From contig NZ_FWER01000016.1 in NCBI RefSeq assembly GCF_900169785.1, positions 41,686 through 105,685 on the forward strand: a stretch of 64,000 nt of DNA, read 5' to 3'. This DNA is from Rhizobium sullae. Lineage in GTDB: Bacteria > Pseudomonadota > Alphaproteobacteria > Rhizobiales > Rhizobiaceae. A program made the translations under genes and the position numbers. Below, one piece after another: positions 1 to 10,200 of the stretch (position 1 is its first letter; each line of letters opens with the position of its first letter). The notes under the pieces were generated by a model. That model searched no databases and was not told the DNA's origin. It saw only the letters and a list, made by a program, of their open reading frames with translations.

Positions 1-1
1 T

Positions 2-1159
2 AATATTGATCTTCTGTTTGATCCCTCGCGCTTTGCAGTCGAATCCACAGCCACTTACGTGATGCCGCAGCGCAAACTGAAGAATGTGGACGATATCAAT
101 CCCTTGAACGGTGATCTGAACGCTATCCCGGGATATTCCACTTCGGCGGACGACAGTGAAGACTATTGGTCTCCCCGTATCGGTGCCAAGGCTGCGATCG
201 GCGATGCGGACTGCATGTTCGATTATTCGCAGCCCTATGGTGCTCACACGAATCCGGGTGTTAGCTGGGCGGGTGCGAACGACAACATCGAAACGAAGGT
301 CAACAGCGATAATTATGCGCTAACCTGCTCTTATAAGTTTGACGTAGGACCGGGGCAATTCCGCGTTATCGGGGGCACCAATTATCTCGAGATGGATGGC
401 TTCAAGGAGCGTCTCGTCGTCGCCCCCGAAGTCATCACCGCTTTGACCGGCGGTCTTGCCAGTGGCAGCGGTGTCGGACGTCTGGATCTGGAGGGTGACG
501 GCTGGGGATGGCGCGGCGGCGTGGCCTACGAGATCCCTGAATATGCGTTCCGTGCGAGCTTGATGTACTACAGTGAAGTCAAGTTGGACAGTGTAAGCGG
601 TACGGTGGATCTTAGGAACATTCCTGCAGTTCTAGGCGGTGTAATTCCTGGTGCAGGAACCGTGATTCCTGTTTCGGGCTCCACGGCGATGCCTGACGCT
701 CTGGAATTGAAGGTCCAGTCGGGTATTGCGCCTGATTGGCTTGCATTCGGCTCGGTCAAATGGACGGACTGGAGCCAGTTGCAGCGTATCCCTTTCTATA
801 GTAGCAGCGGTGCGGAAGTCACCTCACTCGATCTCGGATACAGGGACGGTTGGACAATCACCGGCGGTATTGGCCACAAGTTCAATGAGCAGTGGAACGG
901 CGCCGTCGGTGTTACTTGGGATCGCGGCACATCTCAGGAATACGGTACGCAGACGGACAGCTGGCTGCTCAGCGCCGGTGCCTCCTATACGCCTAACGAG
1001 AACGTCGAGTTCCGCTTTGGTGGCGTGCTCGGCATCCTCACGGGCGGGGATTCCTCTCCGATGACGATTGATGGCGTTGCTGTGGGCGACGAGGCGACCT
1101 ACGAGTTCGACAATGATTTGGTGACGGCGCTCTCGACATCGCTCAAAGTCAAATTCTGA
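2..1159 (+). CDS. FadL/OmpP1-family outer membrane transporter, 3' part (5' end outside window)
   Basis: The reading frame is open from base 2, so the true start lies upstream of the window; 385 residues are visible. The protein is rich in alternating aromatic/polar segments typical of beta strands and ends in Lys-Val-Lys-Phe, the terminal-Phe signature of outer membrane barrels recognised by the BAM machinery. Features such as the Gly/Asp-rich strands, the Lys-Trp-Thr-Asp-Trp turn and the late Gly-Tyr-Arg-Asp-Gly-Trp strand match the FadL/OmpP1/TodX family, which passes long-chain fatty acids or other hydrophobic compounds across the outer membrane. FadL members are usually about 400-450 residues, so only the signal peptide and plug start should be missing. 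Substrate is not predictable. A strong terminator follows. Confidence 0.8.
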   Translation, partial: NIDLLFDPSRFAVESTATYVMPQRKLKNVDDINPLNGDLNAIPGYSTSADDSEDYWSPRIGAKAAIGDADCMFDYSQPYGAHTNPGVSWAGANDNIETKVNSDNYALTCSYKFDVGPGQFRVIGGTNYLEMDGFKERLVVAPEVITALTGGLASGSGVGRLDLEGDGWGWRGGVAYEIPEYAFRASLMYYSEVKLDSVSGTVDLRNIPAVLGGVIPGAGTVIPVSGSTAMPDALELKVQSGIAPDWLAFGSVKWTDWSQLQRIPFYSSSGAEVTSLDLGYRDGWTITGGIGHKFNEQWNGAVGVTWDRGTSQEYGTQTDSWLLSAGASYTPNENVEFRFGGVLGILTGGDSSPMTIDGVAVGDEATYEFDNDLVTALSTSLKVKF

Positions 1160-1181
1160 TCTTGCATCAACGAAGTAGAAG

Positions 1182-1210
1182 AGCCCGGCAAAAACGCCGG
1201 GCTTTTCTTT
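1182..1210 (+). terminator. Rho-independent terminator after the FadL-like gene
   Basis: An eight-base stem (AGCCCGGC / GCCGGGCT) closes a six-base A-rich loop and is followed by TTTTCTTT. It begins 22 bases after the FadL-like stop codon. Confidence 0.85.
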
Positions 1211-1884
1211 GCCCCGGCCGTATTAACCTTGCTCCAAGTCATCCCATTTTGTGACGATTCAGCAACACATTTTTACGACAGTTCGCATATGTTGGCGGCG
1301 GGGCGAATTTGTCCATTTCCCGCCACAAACAGGGCGCAGCGATATTTGCGGGCGAGGGAATGGCAGGCGTAGGGTACGTTTAAGAAGCAAGATGGGTCGA
1401 TTTTTTTCCGGGACGTGCGGTGAGCGTATGAGCGTCGGCTTTGATGCCGCTTCATGTGCGATTCAGCTTTTCCCGCAAGGCGATTCCGCCGAAAAAATTC
1501 ACTCAGAAGTCGCGTCCCTAAACTGTCTTTTCCCCAATGATATGGCGTCCGTTGCCGCCGCACGCAGGCACTGCGATCACGCCGATACCGGTTTGGTCAC
1601 ATTTGGTGTTTACGAATATTCGAAAGGCGGAAGGACGCTTGTTCGCTCCGCAGGAATGACGCCGCAGGCATTGCAGGCGGACCAGCCCGGAACCCGGGTG
1701 GTCTATCGCGATGCGCAGGAAATTCAGGCTCTCGAAGAAGGGCCGAAGGCTAGATGCGACGCGGGCAAAGGGGTCATTGAGCCCGCCGCGGGATCGCTCG
1801 CCTGGAGGAATACGCCGGGAAGCCGGGCAGCGGAGTATGTGCTGCCGTGGCGGTCTGCGATGGAAGCGAAAGAAACCGAGTGAA
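1211..1884. other. exoR upstream region with one doubtful open frame
   Basis: Almost 700 bases lie between the terminator and exoR. A plus-strand frame (1251-1883; a plausible inner ATG is at 1426 with GGTGAG upstream) ends one base before the exoR ATG. Its product matches nothing I recognise, has many Cys and Arg and only moderate third-position GC. The simpler view is a long exoR leader/promoter region; the tight junction leaves open a translationally coupled small gene. Confidence 0.35.
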
Positions 1885-2685
1885 ATGCTGACATCCGAGT
1901 TCAGACTTTTCAGATTTACGCTTATGGGGCTGTCTATCGTGCTTTCCGCGGCGATGTCCTCCCCGGCCAAGGCATTCGATATCAATGCCGGCGTCACCAA
2001 GGAATCCGGTCCTTTCGATCTCTTCAAATTCGGTTTCAAGGCCTATAAGAGCGGCCAGAAGGAAGAGGCTGTCGAAGCCTATAAATACGCCGCCGAAAAG
2101 GGCCATACCGGTTCGCGCTGGGCGCTCGCCAACATGTATGCCGATGGCGACGGCGTTGCTCAGGACGATTTCGAAGCCTTCAAGATCTACAGCGAAATCG
2201 CGCAGCAGGGTGTGGAGCCCGGCTCCGAAGATACCGGCTTCTTCATCAATGCGCTTTTGTCGCTCGCCAATTATTACAAACACGGCATTCCGCGCAGCCC
2301 CGTGCGGACCGATCTCAATCAGGCCCGTCAGCTCTATTTCCAGGTCGCATCGACCTTCGGCGTTGCCGAAGCGCAGTTCCAGCTCGCGCAGATGATGCTG
2401 TCGGGCGAGGGCGGCACGCGCAGTCCGCAGCAGGCGAAGAAGTGGCTGAACCAGGCCCGCAAGAGCGGCCACCCCGGCGCCATGTCGGTCTTCGGCAACA
2501 TCCTTTTCCAGGAAGGCCAGTCGGCACGCGGCCTGGCGCTGATGACGGCGGCGCTCGACCGCTGCAAGCCGAAGGATTGCAGCTGGATGCAATCGCTGCA
2601 GGAACAGGCCTTCTCGGTCGCGACCGAAGGCGATCGCCGCACGGCTGTTTCGCTCTCCCACAAAATCGCGACCGGCAGCGACTGA
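1885..2685 (+). CDS. exoR: ExoR, periplasmic inhibitor of ExoS-ChvI signalling (Sel1 repeats)
   Basis: This 266-residue protein starts with a signal peptide (Met-Leu-Thr-Ser-Glu-Phe then a hydrophobic stretch ending Ala-Lys-Ala) and continues with Sel1-type TPR repeats, seen as Ala-Leu-Ala-Asn-Met-Tyr and Ala-Gln-Phe-Gln-Leu-Ala motifs. Length and sequence agree with rhizobial ExoR as I remember it. In Sinorhizobium, ExoR binds the sensor kinase ExoS in the periplasm and holds ExoS-ChvI off; its proteolysis raises succinoglycan or acidic EPS production and lowers motility. The ATG at 1885 is chosen because it gives the conserved signal peptide; in-frame upstream sequence from 1711 lacks family resemblance. 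It converges with xthA across 19 bases. Confidence 0.93.
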   Translation: MLTSEFRLFRFTLMGLSIVLSAAMSSPAKAFDINAGVTKESGPFDLFKFGFKAYKSGQKEEAVEAYKYAAEKGHTGSRWALANMYADGDGVAQDDFEAFKIYSEIAQQGVEPGSEDTGFFINALLSLANYYKHGIPRSPVRTDLNQARQLYFQVASTFGVAEAQFQLAQMMLSGEGGTRSPQQAKKWLNQARKSGHPGAMSVFGNILFQEGQSARGLALMTAALDRCKPKDCSWMQSLQEQAFSVATEGDRRTAVSLSHKIATGSD

Positions 2686-2704
2686 ATTAGTCCTAGAGCT
2701 CTCC

Positions 2705-3496
2705 TTACGCTGTGAAATCGAAATAGGCGACGACCGGAACATGGTCGGACGGCTTTTCCCAGGCGCGCACGTGCTTTTCGATCGCAACCGACGTCATGTA
2801 ATCGGCGGCCTCCGGCGAAAGCATCACGTGATCGATCCGGAGGCCGTTGTTCTTCTGCCAGGCTCCTGCCTGGTAATCCCAAAAGGAGTAGAGCTGAACG
2901 GCGTCGGTCGAGGCGCGGACGGCATCGGTAAGCCCGAGATTTTCGAGCCTGCGGAAGGCCTCGCGCGTTTGCGGCAGGAAGAGCGCATCGCTTTCCCAGA
3001 TCTTCGGATCGAAGCAATCATGCGGCTCGGGGATCACGTTGTAGTCGCCGGCGAGGATGAGGATGTCCTCATAGGCGAGGCGCGAGACCGCAAACTGGTG
3101 CAGCCGCTCCATCCAGGCGAGCTTGTAAGGGTATTTTTCGCTGTCGACCGGATTGCCGTTCGGCAGATAGAGGCAGCAGATGCGCAGTGCGCGATTGCCA
3201 GGGATCGAGAACACCGCTTCGAGAAAACGCGCCTGCTCATCGAGAGCATCGCCCGGCAGCCCGCGGGTGACTTCGTCCGGCGTGGTCTTGGAAAGGATCG
3301 CGACGCCGTTGAAACCCTTCTGGCCATGCGTTTCGACGTGATAGCCCATCGCTTCGATCTCGAGCCGCGGGAAAGCCTCGTCGATAGTCTTGATCTCCTG
3401 CAGGCAGACGATATCCGGATCGGAGTCCTTCAGCCATTGCGTGAGGTTGTCGATGCGCGCCTTGACGCCGTTGATGTTCCAGGTCGCGATCTTCAT
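2705..3496 (-). CDS. xthA: Exodeoxyribonuclease III (AP endonuclease)
   Basis: The 263-residue product is a complete ExoIII/AP-endonuclease. It begins Met-Lys-Ile-Ala-Thr-Trp-Asn with the metal-binding Glu34 in Leu-Gln-Glu, has the Gly-Asp-Tyr-Asn-Val-Ile-Pro motif near residues 150-156 (catalytic Asp and Asn) and the terminal Ser-Asp-His (250-252) with the general His. The enzyme cuts DNA 5' to abasic sites and degrades duplex DNA 3' to 5' in base excision repair. It follows erpA on the minus strand, but a hairpin at 3560-3593 probably separates the two transcripts. The symbol could equally be a paralogue name, as rhizobia carry several xth genes. Confidence 0.93.
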   Translation of the reverse strand: MKIATWNINGVKARIDNLTQWLKDSDPDIVCLQEIKTIDEAFPRLEIEAMGYHVETHGQKGFNGVAILSKTTPDEVTRGLPGDALDEQARFLEAVFSIPGNRALRICCLYLPNGNPVDSEKYPYKLAWMERLHQFAVSRLAYEDILILAGDYNVIPEPHDCFDPKIWESDALFLPQTREAFRRLENLGLTDAVRASTDAVQLYSFWDYQAGAWQKNNGLRIDHVMLSPEAADYMTSVAIEKHVRAWEKPSDHVPVVAYFDFTA

Positions 3497-3559
3497 GGGC
3501 TGTTCCTTTGCCGCTTCGTGCCCGACCTTTTATCGTGCGGTCCCACGTGCGGACAAGAC

Positions 3560-3593
3560 GATAAACCGGCCGGAAGGCATTCTTCGGCCGGTT
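3560..3593 (-). terminator. Probable terminator between erpA and xthA
   Basis: A nine-base perfect inverted repeat (AACCGGCCG / CGGCCGGTT) with a 12-base loop lies just past the erpA stop on the minus strand. The minus-strand tail is T-poor (TTATCGTC), so termination may be partial. Confidence 0.5.
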
Positions 3594-3615
3594 CGGTGTG
3601 GATAGACAGGGAAGC

Positions 3616-3948
3616 TTAAATCGAGAAGCTGGTGCCGCAGCCGCAACTTGCAACCGCGTTCGGGTTCTTGATCTGGAAGGATTGGCCGAGAAGGTTGTCG
3701 ACAAAGTCGATTTCCGAGCCGGCCATATAGACCAGCGACAGGCTGTCGATCAGCACCCTGGCGTTGTTCTTCTCGATGACGATGTCATCGTCCCGGGCAT
3801 CGCCGGTAAGATCGAACTTGTAGGAAAAGCCCGAGCAGCCGCCGCCTTCGACGGAAACGCGCAGCGCGCTCTTGCCGGTCTCGGCACCGACGATCGCCGC
3901 GATTCGTTTTGCCGCCGCGTCGGAAAGGGTTACACTCGTATCCGTCAT
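3616..3948 (-). CDS. erpA: A-type iron-sulfur carrier protein (ErpA/IscA family)
   Basis: The 110-residue protein carries the three conserved cysteines of A-type Fe-S carriers: Cys38 in Gly-Gly-Gly-Cys-Ser-Gly-Phe and Cys102/Cys104 in Ser-Cys-Gly-Cys-Gly near the C-terminus. Such proteins receive [2Fe-2S] or [4Fe-4S] clusters from the scaffold and hand them to apo-enzymes. ErpA, rather than IscA or SufA, is the usual call at this rhizobial locus, divergent from dgt, but sequence alone does not separate the subfamilies firmly. The inner ATG (3948) is preferred to an in-frame start seven codons upstream because it gives the usual family length. Confidence 0.88.
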   Translation of the reverse strand: MTDTSVTLSDAAAKRIAAIVGAETGKSALRVSVEGGGCSGFSYKFDLTGDARDDDIVIEKNNARVLIDSLSLVYMAGSEIDFVDNLLGQSFQIKNPNAVASCGCGTSFSI

Positions 3949-4169
3949 GTTTCCTCCTGCCGGGGTCAAGATCCGGAGAGAATTGATACCGGCCGATGAA
4001 CGTCAAACGGCTGATATCAAAAGAATTTATCACATGCGTTGCTAAAACGCACTCTTCGGCGAAGCTTTTAAGAAAGCGCCTCTTTGCCGTTTATACCGGC
4101 TATAGGTATGAAGAGCGGAATGCGGCGTCAATGGGCGAGGTGCCGCGCGATGTTGAATGACGGTGAAAA

Positions 4170-5387
4170 ATGAAGATCGACAGGCAGGCATTGGGTTTCG
4201 GAAATGGGGAGCGGGCGACCTATGCGTCAGACCCCTGGACGACACGCGGAAGGCTTTACGCCGAAAGTTCCAGCCCGACGCGCTCCGAATTCCAGCGTGA
4301 CCGCGACCGCATTGTCCATACGACGGCCTTTCGCCGTCTGAAGCATAAGACGCAGGTTTTCATCGCGCAGGACGGCGATCATTACCGCACGCGTCTCACG
4401 CATACGATCGAAGTTGCCCAGATCGCCCGCGCGCTGGCGCGGGCCCTGAAGCTCGACGAGGATCTGGCGGAGGGCGTTGCGCTCGTCCACGACTTCGGCC
4501 ACACACCCTTCGGCCACACTGGCGAGGACGCGCTGCACGACGTTCTCTTGCCCTATGGCGGTTTCGACCATAATGCCCAGTCGCTTCGCATCGTCACCAA
4601 GCTGGAGCGGCGCTATGCCGAATTCGACGGCATCAACCTGACCTGGGAGAGCCTGGAAGGCCTCGTGAAGCACAATGGGCCGCTGCTGACGAAGGACGGG
4701 CAGGGCAAGCGCGGACCGGTGCCACAGCCGATCCTCGATTACTGCGAAATCCACGACCTCGAGCTTGCGACTTTCGCCAGCCTCGAAGCACAGGTGGCGG
4801 CGATCGCCGACGACATAGCCTACAACACGCATGACATCGACGATGGTCTGCGTTCGGGCTACCTGACGTTCGAGATGCTGGAGGAAATTCCGTTCCTTGC
4901 TGGATTGATGGCCGAGGTCCGGGGGCTTTACCCTCATCTTGAGAAGAGCCGGTTCACGCATGAGATCATGCGCCGGCAGGTCACGCGCATGGTCGAGGAC
5001 GTCATTGCCGTTTCCCAGGAGCGCCTGTCCGAGGTGAAGCCAAAAAGCGTCAAGGATATACGCGAGGCGGGCAGGGTGATCGCGACCTTCTCGAAGGAGA
5101 TGTCGGAGACCGACAGGCAGATCAAGCAGATGCTCTTCAAGCGAATCTACCGCCATCCCGATATCATGCGGATCCGGGCAGGTGCTGCGCAGATCGTCAC
5201 CGATCTCTTCGCCGCCTACATGGCCAATCCGAAGGAGATGCAGAGCCACTACTGGGTCGACCATATCGCAGGTCTTGCCGATGCGCCGAAGGCCCGCCAT
5301 GTCGGCGATTATCTGGCGGGCATGACGGACACCTATGCGATCAGCGCCCACAGGCGATTGTTTGACCACACTCCGGATTTGCGATAG
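4170..5387 (+). CDS. dgt: dGTPase-like HD-domain triphosphohydrolase (type 2)
   Basis: The 405-residue protein is a deoxyguanosinetriphosphate triphosphohydrolase-like HD protein. The metal-binding set is visible: His78 in Arg-Leu-Thr-His-Thr, His107-Asp108 in Val-His-Asp-Phe-Gly-His, and a later Asp in Asp-Asp-Ile-Ala-Tyr. The family hydrolyses dNTPs to the deoxynucleoside and tripolyphosphate, controlling dNTP pools. The short type 2 form is usual in alphaproteobacteria. It is divergent from erpA across 221 bases and leads into argS 53 bases downstream, so the two are probably co-transcribed. Confidence 0.92.
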   Translation: MKIDRQALGFGNGERATYASDPWTTRGRLYAESSSPTRSEFQRDRDRIVHTTAFRRLKHKTQVFIAQDGDHYRTRLTHTIEVAQIARALARALKLDEDLAEGVALVHDFGHTPFGHTGEDALHDVLLPYGGFDHNAQSLRIVTKLERRYAEFDGINLTWESLEGLVKHNGPLLTKDGQGKRGPVPQPILDYCEIHDLELATFASLEAQVAAIADDIAYNTHDIDDGLRSGYLTFEMLEEIPFLAGLMAEVRGLYPHLEKSRFTHEIMRRQVTRMVEDVIAVSQERLSEVKPKSVKDIREAGRVIATFSKEMSETDRQIKQMLFKRIYRHPDIMRIRAGAAQIVTDLFAAYMANPKEMQSHYWVDHIAGLADAPKARHVGDYLAGMTDTYAISAHRRLFDHTPDLR

Positions 5388-5440
5388 GCAGCGGTCGCCG
5401 CGGCAGGAGTTGCGGCAGAGCCTATGCATGGAAGAGTGCG

Positions 5441-7198
5441 ATGAACCTTTTTACCGACTTCGAAGCCAGGATTAAGAACGCCCTTGAACAGATTGATATC
5501 GTCAAGGAAAAGCGATCCGAGCTCGATTTCGGCCGCATCGCCGTTGAGCCGCCGCGCGACGCAAGCCATGGCGATGTCGCGACCAATGCCGCGATGGTGC
5601 TCGCAAAGCCGCTAGGCACCAATCCGCGCGCGCTCGCCGAAATCATCATCGCCAAGTTGAAGGAAGATGCCGACGTCGCCGACGTCTCCGCCGCCGGCCC
5701 CGGCTTCATCAACATCAGGCTTTCCGTCGGTTACTGGCAGCGCTTGCTTACCGCGATCATCAAGGCGGGAACCGATTACGGCCGCTCGACGCTTGGCGCC
5801 GGCAAGAAGATCAACGTCGAATATGTCTCGGCAAACCCGACGGGTCCGATGCATGTCGGCCATTGCCGCGGCGCCGTCGTCGGAGACGCGCTTGCGAACC
5901 TTCTCGCCTTCGCAGGCTACGCCGTCGAGAAGGAATACTACATCAACGATGCCGGCTCGCAGATCGACGTGCTGGCGCGCTCGGTCTTCCTGCGCTATCG
6001 CGAAGCGCTGGGCGAGAGCATCGGCGATATTCCGCCCGGCTTTTATCCGGGCGATTACCTGATCCCGGTCGGCCAATCGCTTGCCATCGACTACGGCGTG
6101 CGGCTGCACAACATGCCGGAAGAGCAGTGGATGCCGATCGTCAAGGATCGCGCGATCGACGCGATGATGGTGATGATCCGCGAAGATCTCGCAGCCCTCA
6201 ACGTGCATCACGACATCTTCTTTTCCGAGCGGATGCTGCATGGGGCCGGGGGTGCGGCCATCCGCACGGCGATCAACGACCTGACTTTCAAGGGCTATGT
6301 TTACAAGGGGGCGCTGCCGCCGCCGAAGGGTCAGGTGCCGGAAGACTGGGAAGACCGCGAGCAGACGCTCTTCCGCTCGACCGAAGTGGGCGACGACATG
6401 GACCGCCCGCTGATCAAGTCGGACGGCTCCTATACCTATTTCGCCGCGGACGTCGCCTATTTCAAGAACAAGTTCGATCGCGGCTTCGACGAAATGATCT
6501 ATGTGCTGGGCGCCGACCACGGCGGTTACGTGAAGCGCCTGGAGGCCGTTGCGCGCGCCGTTTCCGAAGGCAAGTCGGAGCTTACCGTGCTGCTTTGCCA
6601 GCTCGTCAAGCTCTACCGCAACGGCGAGCCGGTGAAGATGTCGAAGCGCTCCGGCGACTTCGTGACGCTGCGCGAGGTCGTCGAAGAAGTCGGCCGCGAT
6701 TCTGTACGCTTCATGATGCTCTACCGCAAGAATTCCGAGCCGCTCGACTTCGATTTCGCAAAAGTAACGGAGCACTCCAAAGACAATCCGGTCTTTTACG
6801 TGCAGTATGCGCATGCCCGTTGCATGTCGGTTTTCCGCCAGGCGAAGGAGGCGTTTCCCGATCTCGACCTGTCGCCCGCAGACCTTGCCGAAGCGGTCGT
6901 CGGCATCTCGGATCCCACGGAATTGCAGCTGGTTGCGAAAGCTGCGGAATTCCCACGTATCATCGAATCTGCGGCCCAGTCCCACGAGCCTCACCGCATC
7001 GCGTTTTACCTCTATGATCTCGCGAGTTTCTTCCATGCGCACTGGAATAAAGGTAAAGATCAAACGGAATTACGATTTGTTAACGATAAGAACCGAGAAT
7101 CGAGTATTGCCAGACTTGGGCTGGTGTATGCTGTCGCTTCGGTTTTGAAGGCAGGACTTGCCGTTACAGGCACTGCCGCTCCGGATGAAATGCGATAA
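5441..7198 (+). CDS. argS: Arginyl-tRNA synthetase
   Basis: A 585-residue class I aminoacyl-tRNA synthetase. The N-terminal Add-1 domain (about residues 1-110) is followed by the HIGH-type signature His-Val-Gly-His (138-141) and the KMSKR signature near 399-403, then a helical anticodon-binding domain. It charges tRNA-Arg in the cytoplasm, and the length is normal for ArgS. It sits between dgt and the SPOR-domain gene, the standard rhizobial order, with only 55 bases before the next start. Confidence 0.96.
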   Translation: MNLFTDFEARIKNALEQIDIVKEKRSELDFGRIAVEPPRDASHGDVATNAAMVLAKPLGTNPRALAEIIIAKLKEDADVADVSAAGPGFINIRLSVGYWQRLLTAIIKAGTDYGRSTLGAGKKINVEYVSANPTGPMHVGHCRGAVVGDALANLLAFAGYAVEKEYYINDAGSQIDVLARSVFLRYREALGESIGDIPPGFYPGDYLIPVGQSLAIDYGVRLHNMPEEQWMPIVKDRAIDAMMVMIREDLAALNVHHDIFFSERMLHGAGGAAIRTAINDLTFKGYVYKGALPPPKGQVPEDWEDREQTLFRSTEVGDDMDRPLIKSDGSYTYFAADVAYFKNKFDRGFDEMIYVLGADHGGYVKRLEAVARAVSEGKSELTVLLCQLVKLYRNGEPVKMSKRSGDFVTLREVVEEVGRDSVRFMMLYRKNSEPLDFDFAKVTEHSKDNPVFYVQYAHARCMSVFRQAKEAFPDLDLSPADLAEAVVGISDPTELQLVAKAAEFPRIIESAAQSHEPHRIAFYLYDLASFFHAHWNKGKDQTELRFVNDKNRESSIARLGLVYAVASVLKAGLAVTGTAAPDEMR

Positions 7199-7253
7199 CG
7201 TCACCATTTCCCCACATTGCGCTGGCATTTGACCGCGTGGGTTTACGGGTGGG

Positions 7254-10200
7254 ATGAGTATGGCTGACAAACAACTGGCGTATGATACGCGAAAGAAGAC
7301 GGAGCTTTTCGATGAAGGCGATCCGCTGGCTGAGCTTGCGCGTATCGTCGGCTTCGAGCCGCGCGTAGCCGCTAATACGGTTCCGGATGTGCCCCGGCAG
7401 GAACCGGCATTCAATCTCGAGGACGAGCTTCTTCGCGAATTCGAGCGTTTCGACGCTCCCCGTCCACTTGCGGCCCTCGATCGTCCGGCCGAACCTGCCA
7501 CCGCGGAATATGACTATCCCGCCGCCGACGCCATTGTCGAACCCGAGCCTGTCGATCCGCCAGTCGCCGCATCGCTCGCCTCGGAGGGGGTCGAGGTTCT
7601 TTCCGCCGTCGATTGGGCCGCGCCCCAGGGGTCCGAACCCGTTTTTGGTGGTGCCCGCGATCTGATCGAGGAGCTTGAGCTTTCGATCGGCGGCCCCACC
7701 GTTCAAATTCCGCAGGCAACCCCTGCCAAGGCGCCGCAGTGGTCGGCTGCCAGCATCAAGCTGCCCCTCGCAAACTTCCATGCAGCTCGCCGTGACGAGC
7801 CGGTTGAAGCGCCCGTCGAAGCGGTTGCGCCTATCGAAGCGGTCGCTGCTCCCGAGCCTGTTGCGCAGGTTCAGCCCATTGTCCAGCCCGAACCTGTCGC
7901 GGAGCCGGTCGCCTTTGACCCTGCCGAGGAATTTGAAGCGGCAGCTCCGCAGGGCTTCCCCGCCGAACTCGATCGCCATGACGACATGGTCGTGGAAGAA
8001 GCGCCAGTGCAGGAAATGCTCGCGCCGGTCGAGACGCCAGTTGCGATGGAGCCCTCCGTTGAGGCTGAACCCTTCGATCTGGTTGCTGCCGCAACGGAAG
8101 GCGTCGTACAGGCGGATGCCGCGCTGACTGAAGCGCCTCCCGAAGATCAGCCGATCGCCTTTGATTTCGATGACTTGCTGGCGGACGTCTCCCGTTATCC
8201 GGTTCCTCAGCGGGCGGCATCTGCGCCTGTGGAGCCGAAGGCGGCACCTTTCGAACAGTGGGAGCCACTGGTCCTCACACCCGCTGTTGCTGCGTCTGTC
8301 GCCGCTCCAGTGGCTGTTGCTCCTGCCGCTGCTGCTGAAGTTCCCGATGTGGCTGCACCTGCTAGGCAGGACGCTGATAGCGAAGATCCGTTTGCCGGCC
8401 ACGATTTCGAACTCGATCTCGAAGGCATCGAACTCGAACTCGCCGATCTTGATTTTGCCGAGCCTGCAACAGCGCAGGAGCTTGCTCCTGTCGTTGCGAT
8501 GGAGCCTTCTGCCGTGGCTGTCGCCCGGCCGGTTGGGCATGCTGCCGCCGTTTCAGTTTACGAAGCGCCGCATCCCGTAGCTGTGGAGAGCAAAGCGGCC
8601 GCAGTCGATGCCGAGGAAGAGCTGCCCTTCGATGCCTCGATGATTACCGAGGCCGACCATCATCCAGAGACCGTCGAAGAGATGCATGTGCCCTCGCTGC
8701 CGCCCGTCGAGCAGCCGACGCCGGTTGCGCCGGTGAACGACTTCGATTTCGACGTCGACGCGGAAATCGCGAGCCTTTTTGAGACGTCGACCCAAAAAGC
8801 GCCGGCTGCGGCTGCACCTGCCTGGGCTCCTGCAGCCGCGCCCGCTTGGGCTCCTGCAGCAGCGGCAGCGGTTGTTGCGGCAGCGCCGGCGGCCGTTCGG
8901 CCGCAGGCGGCCAGTGGTTCTGACGAATTCGAGCGTGCGCTTGAGGAGGATTTCCGCCGCAGTGTTCGCGAACCCGTTCGCCGGGCCGATGCGCCTACCG
9001 AGGTCCGTATCCAATCCGCGGCTGAGGCCGAGGACATGGGCCGTGCCCGTTCCATGAAGCGGCTGCTTGCGGCTGCGGCTCTGATCGTTGTCTTCGCCGG
9101 TGGCGCCTATGGCGTCTATTCGGTTGTGACCGACGGCGGCCTCGGCATCGCCGGCGGAGAACCGCGGGTGATCGTGGCAGACAAGGAGCCGGTCAAGGTC
9201 GTTCCGGAAAATCCGGGCGGCAAGACCGTGCCGAATCAGGACAAGGCGGTCTATGACCGCGTTGCCGGTGCCACAGAGGCGCCGAAGCAGAAGGCGCTCG
9301 TTTCATCCGATGAAGCGCCGGTCGATGTCGTTCAGCGCACGCTGACGCCCGAAGTTCTGCCGGAAGACAACGACGGACCCATCATCGACAATCCGGCAAG
9401 CACGCCGGTCGGTGACACGCAGGATCCGCGTCTGCTGCCGAGCGAGGATACGGCGGAGAACGGTGCTGCGGCCGATGATGGCCCGGATGGCGATCGTCCG
9501 CCGGCCGTTGCGCCGCGCAAGGTCCGCACGATGGTCGTCAAGCCGGACGGAACGCTGGTCGCCCGCGAAGAGCCTGCCGCACCGGTTGAAGAGCCCGCCA
9601 TTCAGCCGCCTGCGGCTGCGACGGCCTCTAGCGGTTCCGCCGCAAGCTTCCCGGCGAGCAGGGAGGTTGCCTCCGCCGATATCCGCGCGACGCCCGTTGA
9701 AACGACGACGGTCGCGCCGCTGCCCGCCGCGCAGCAGCCATCTACGACTAGCCTGGACACGTCTCCCTTGGAAAAGGTTGCCGCTGCAAACCCGGAAAAT
9801 GCGAAAATCGATCAACCGGTCCGCCCGATCCAGACGCCGCCGGTAGCTGAAAAGCCGGCCGATACGGCGCCGGTACCGACGGCCCGTCCTGCCGAGCAGC
9901 CGGTGAATGTCGTCAGCACGGTGACCGAGAAAGGCAACGTCCGCCCGGCGGAACAGCAGCCGAAGCCGGCTGAAGTCGCATCGGTCGAGCCTGCCGCCGC
10001 CAAGCCGCAGCCGGCTGCACCGGCTGGCGGGTACGGCATGCAGATCGCGTCGCTGCCATCCGAAGCGGAGGCGAACAAATCCTATGCGAACCTGTCGAAG
10101 AAGTTTGCAAGCGTTCTCGGCGGCCGCAGCTTTGAAATCCGCAAGGCCGAGATCGCCGGCAAGGGCACGTTCTACCGCGTCCGTATCCCGGCGGGCTCCA

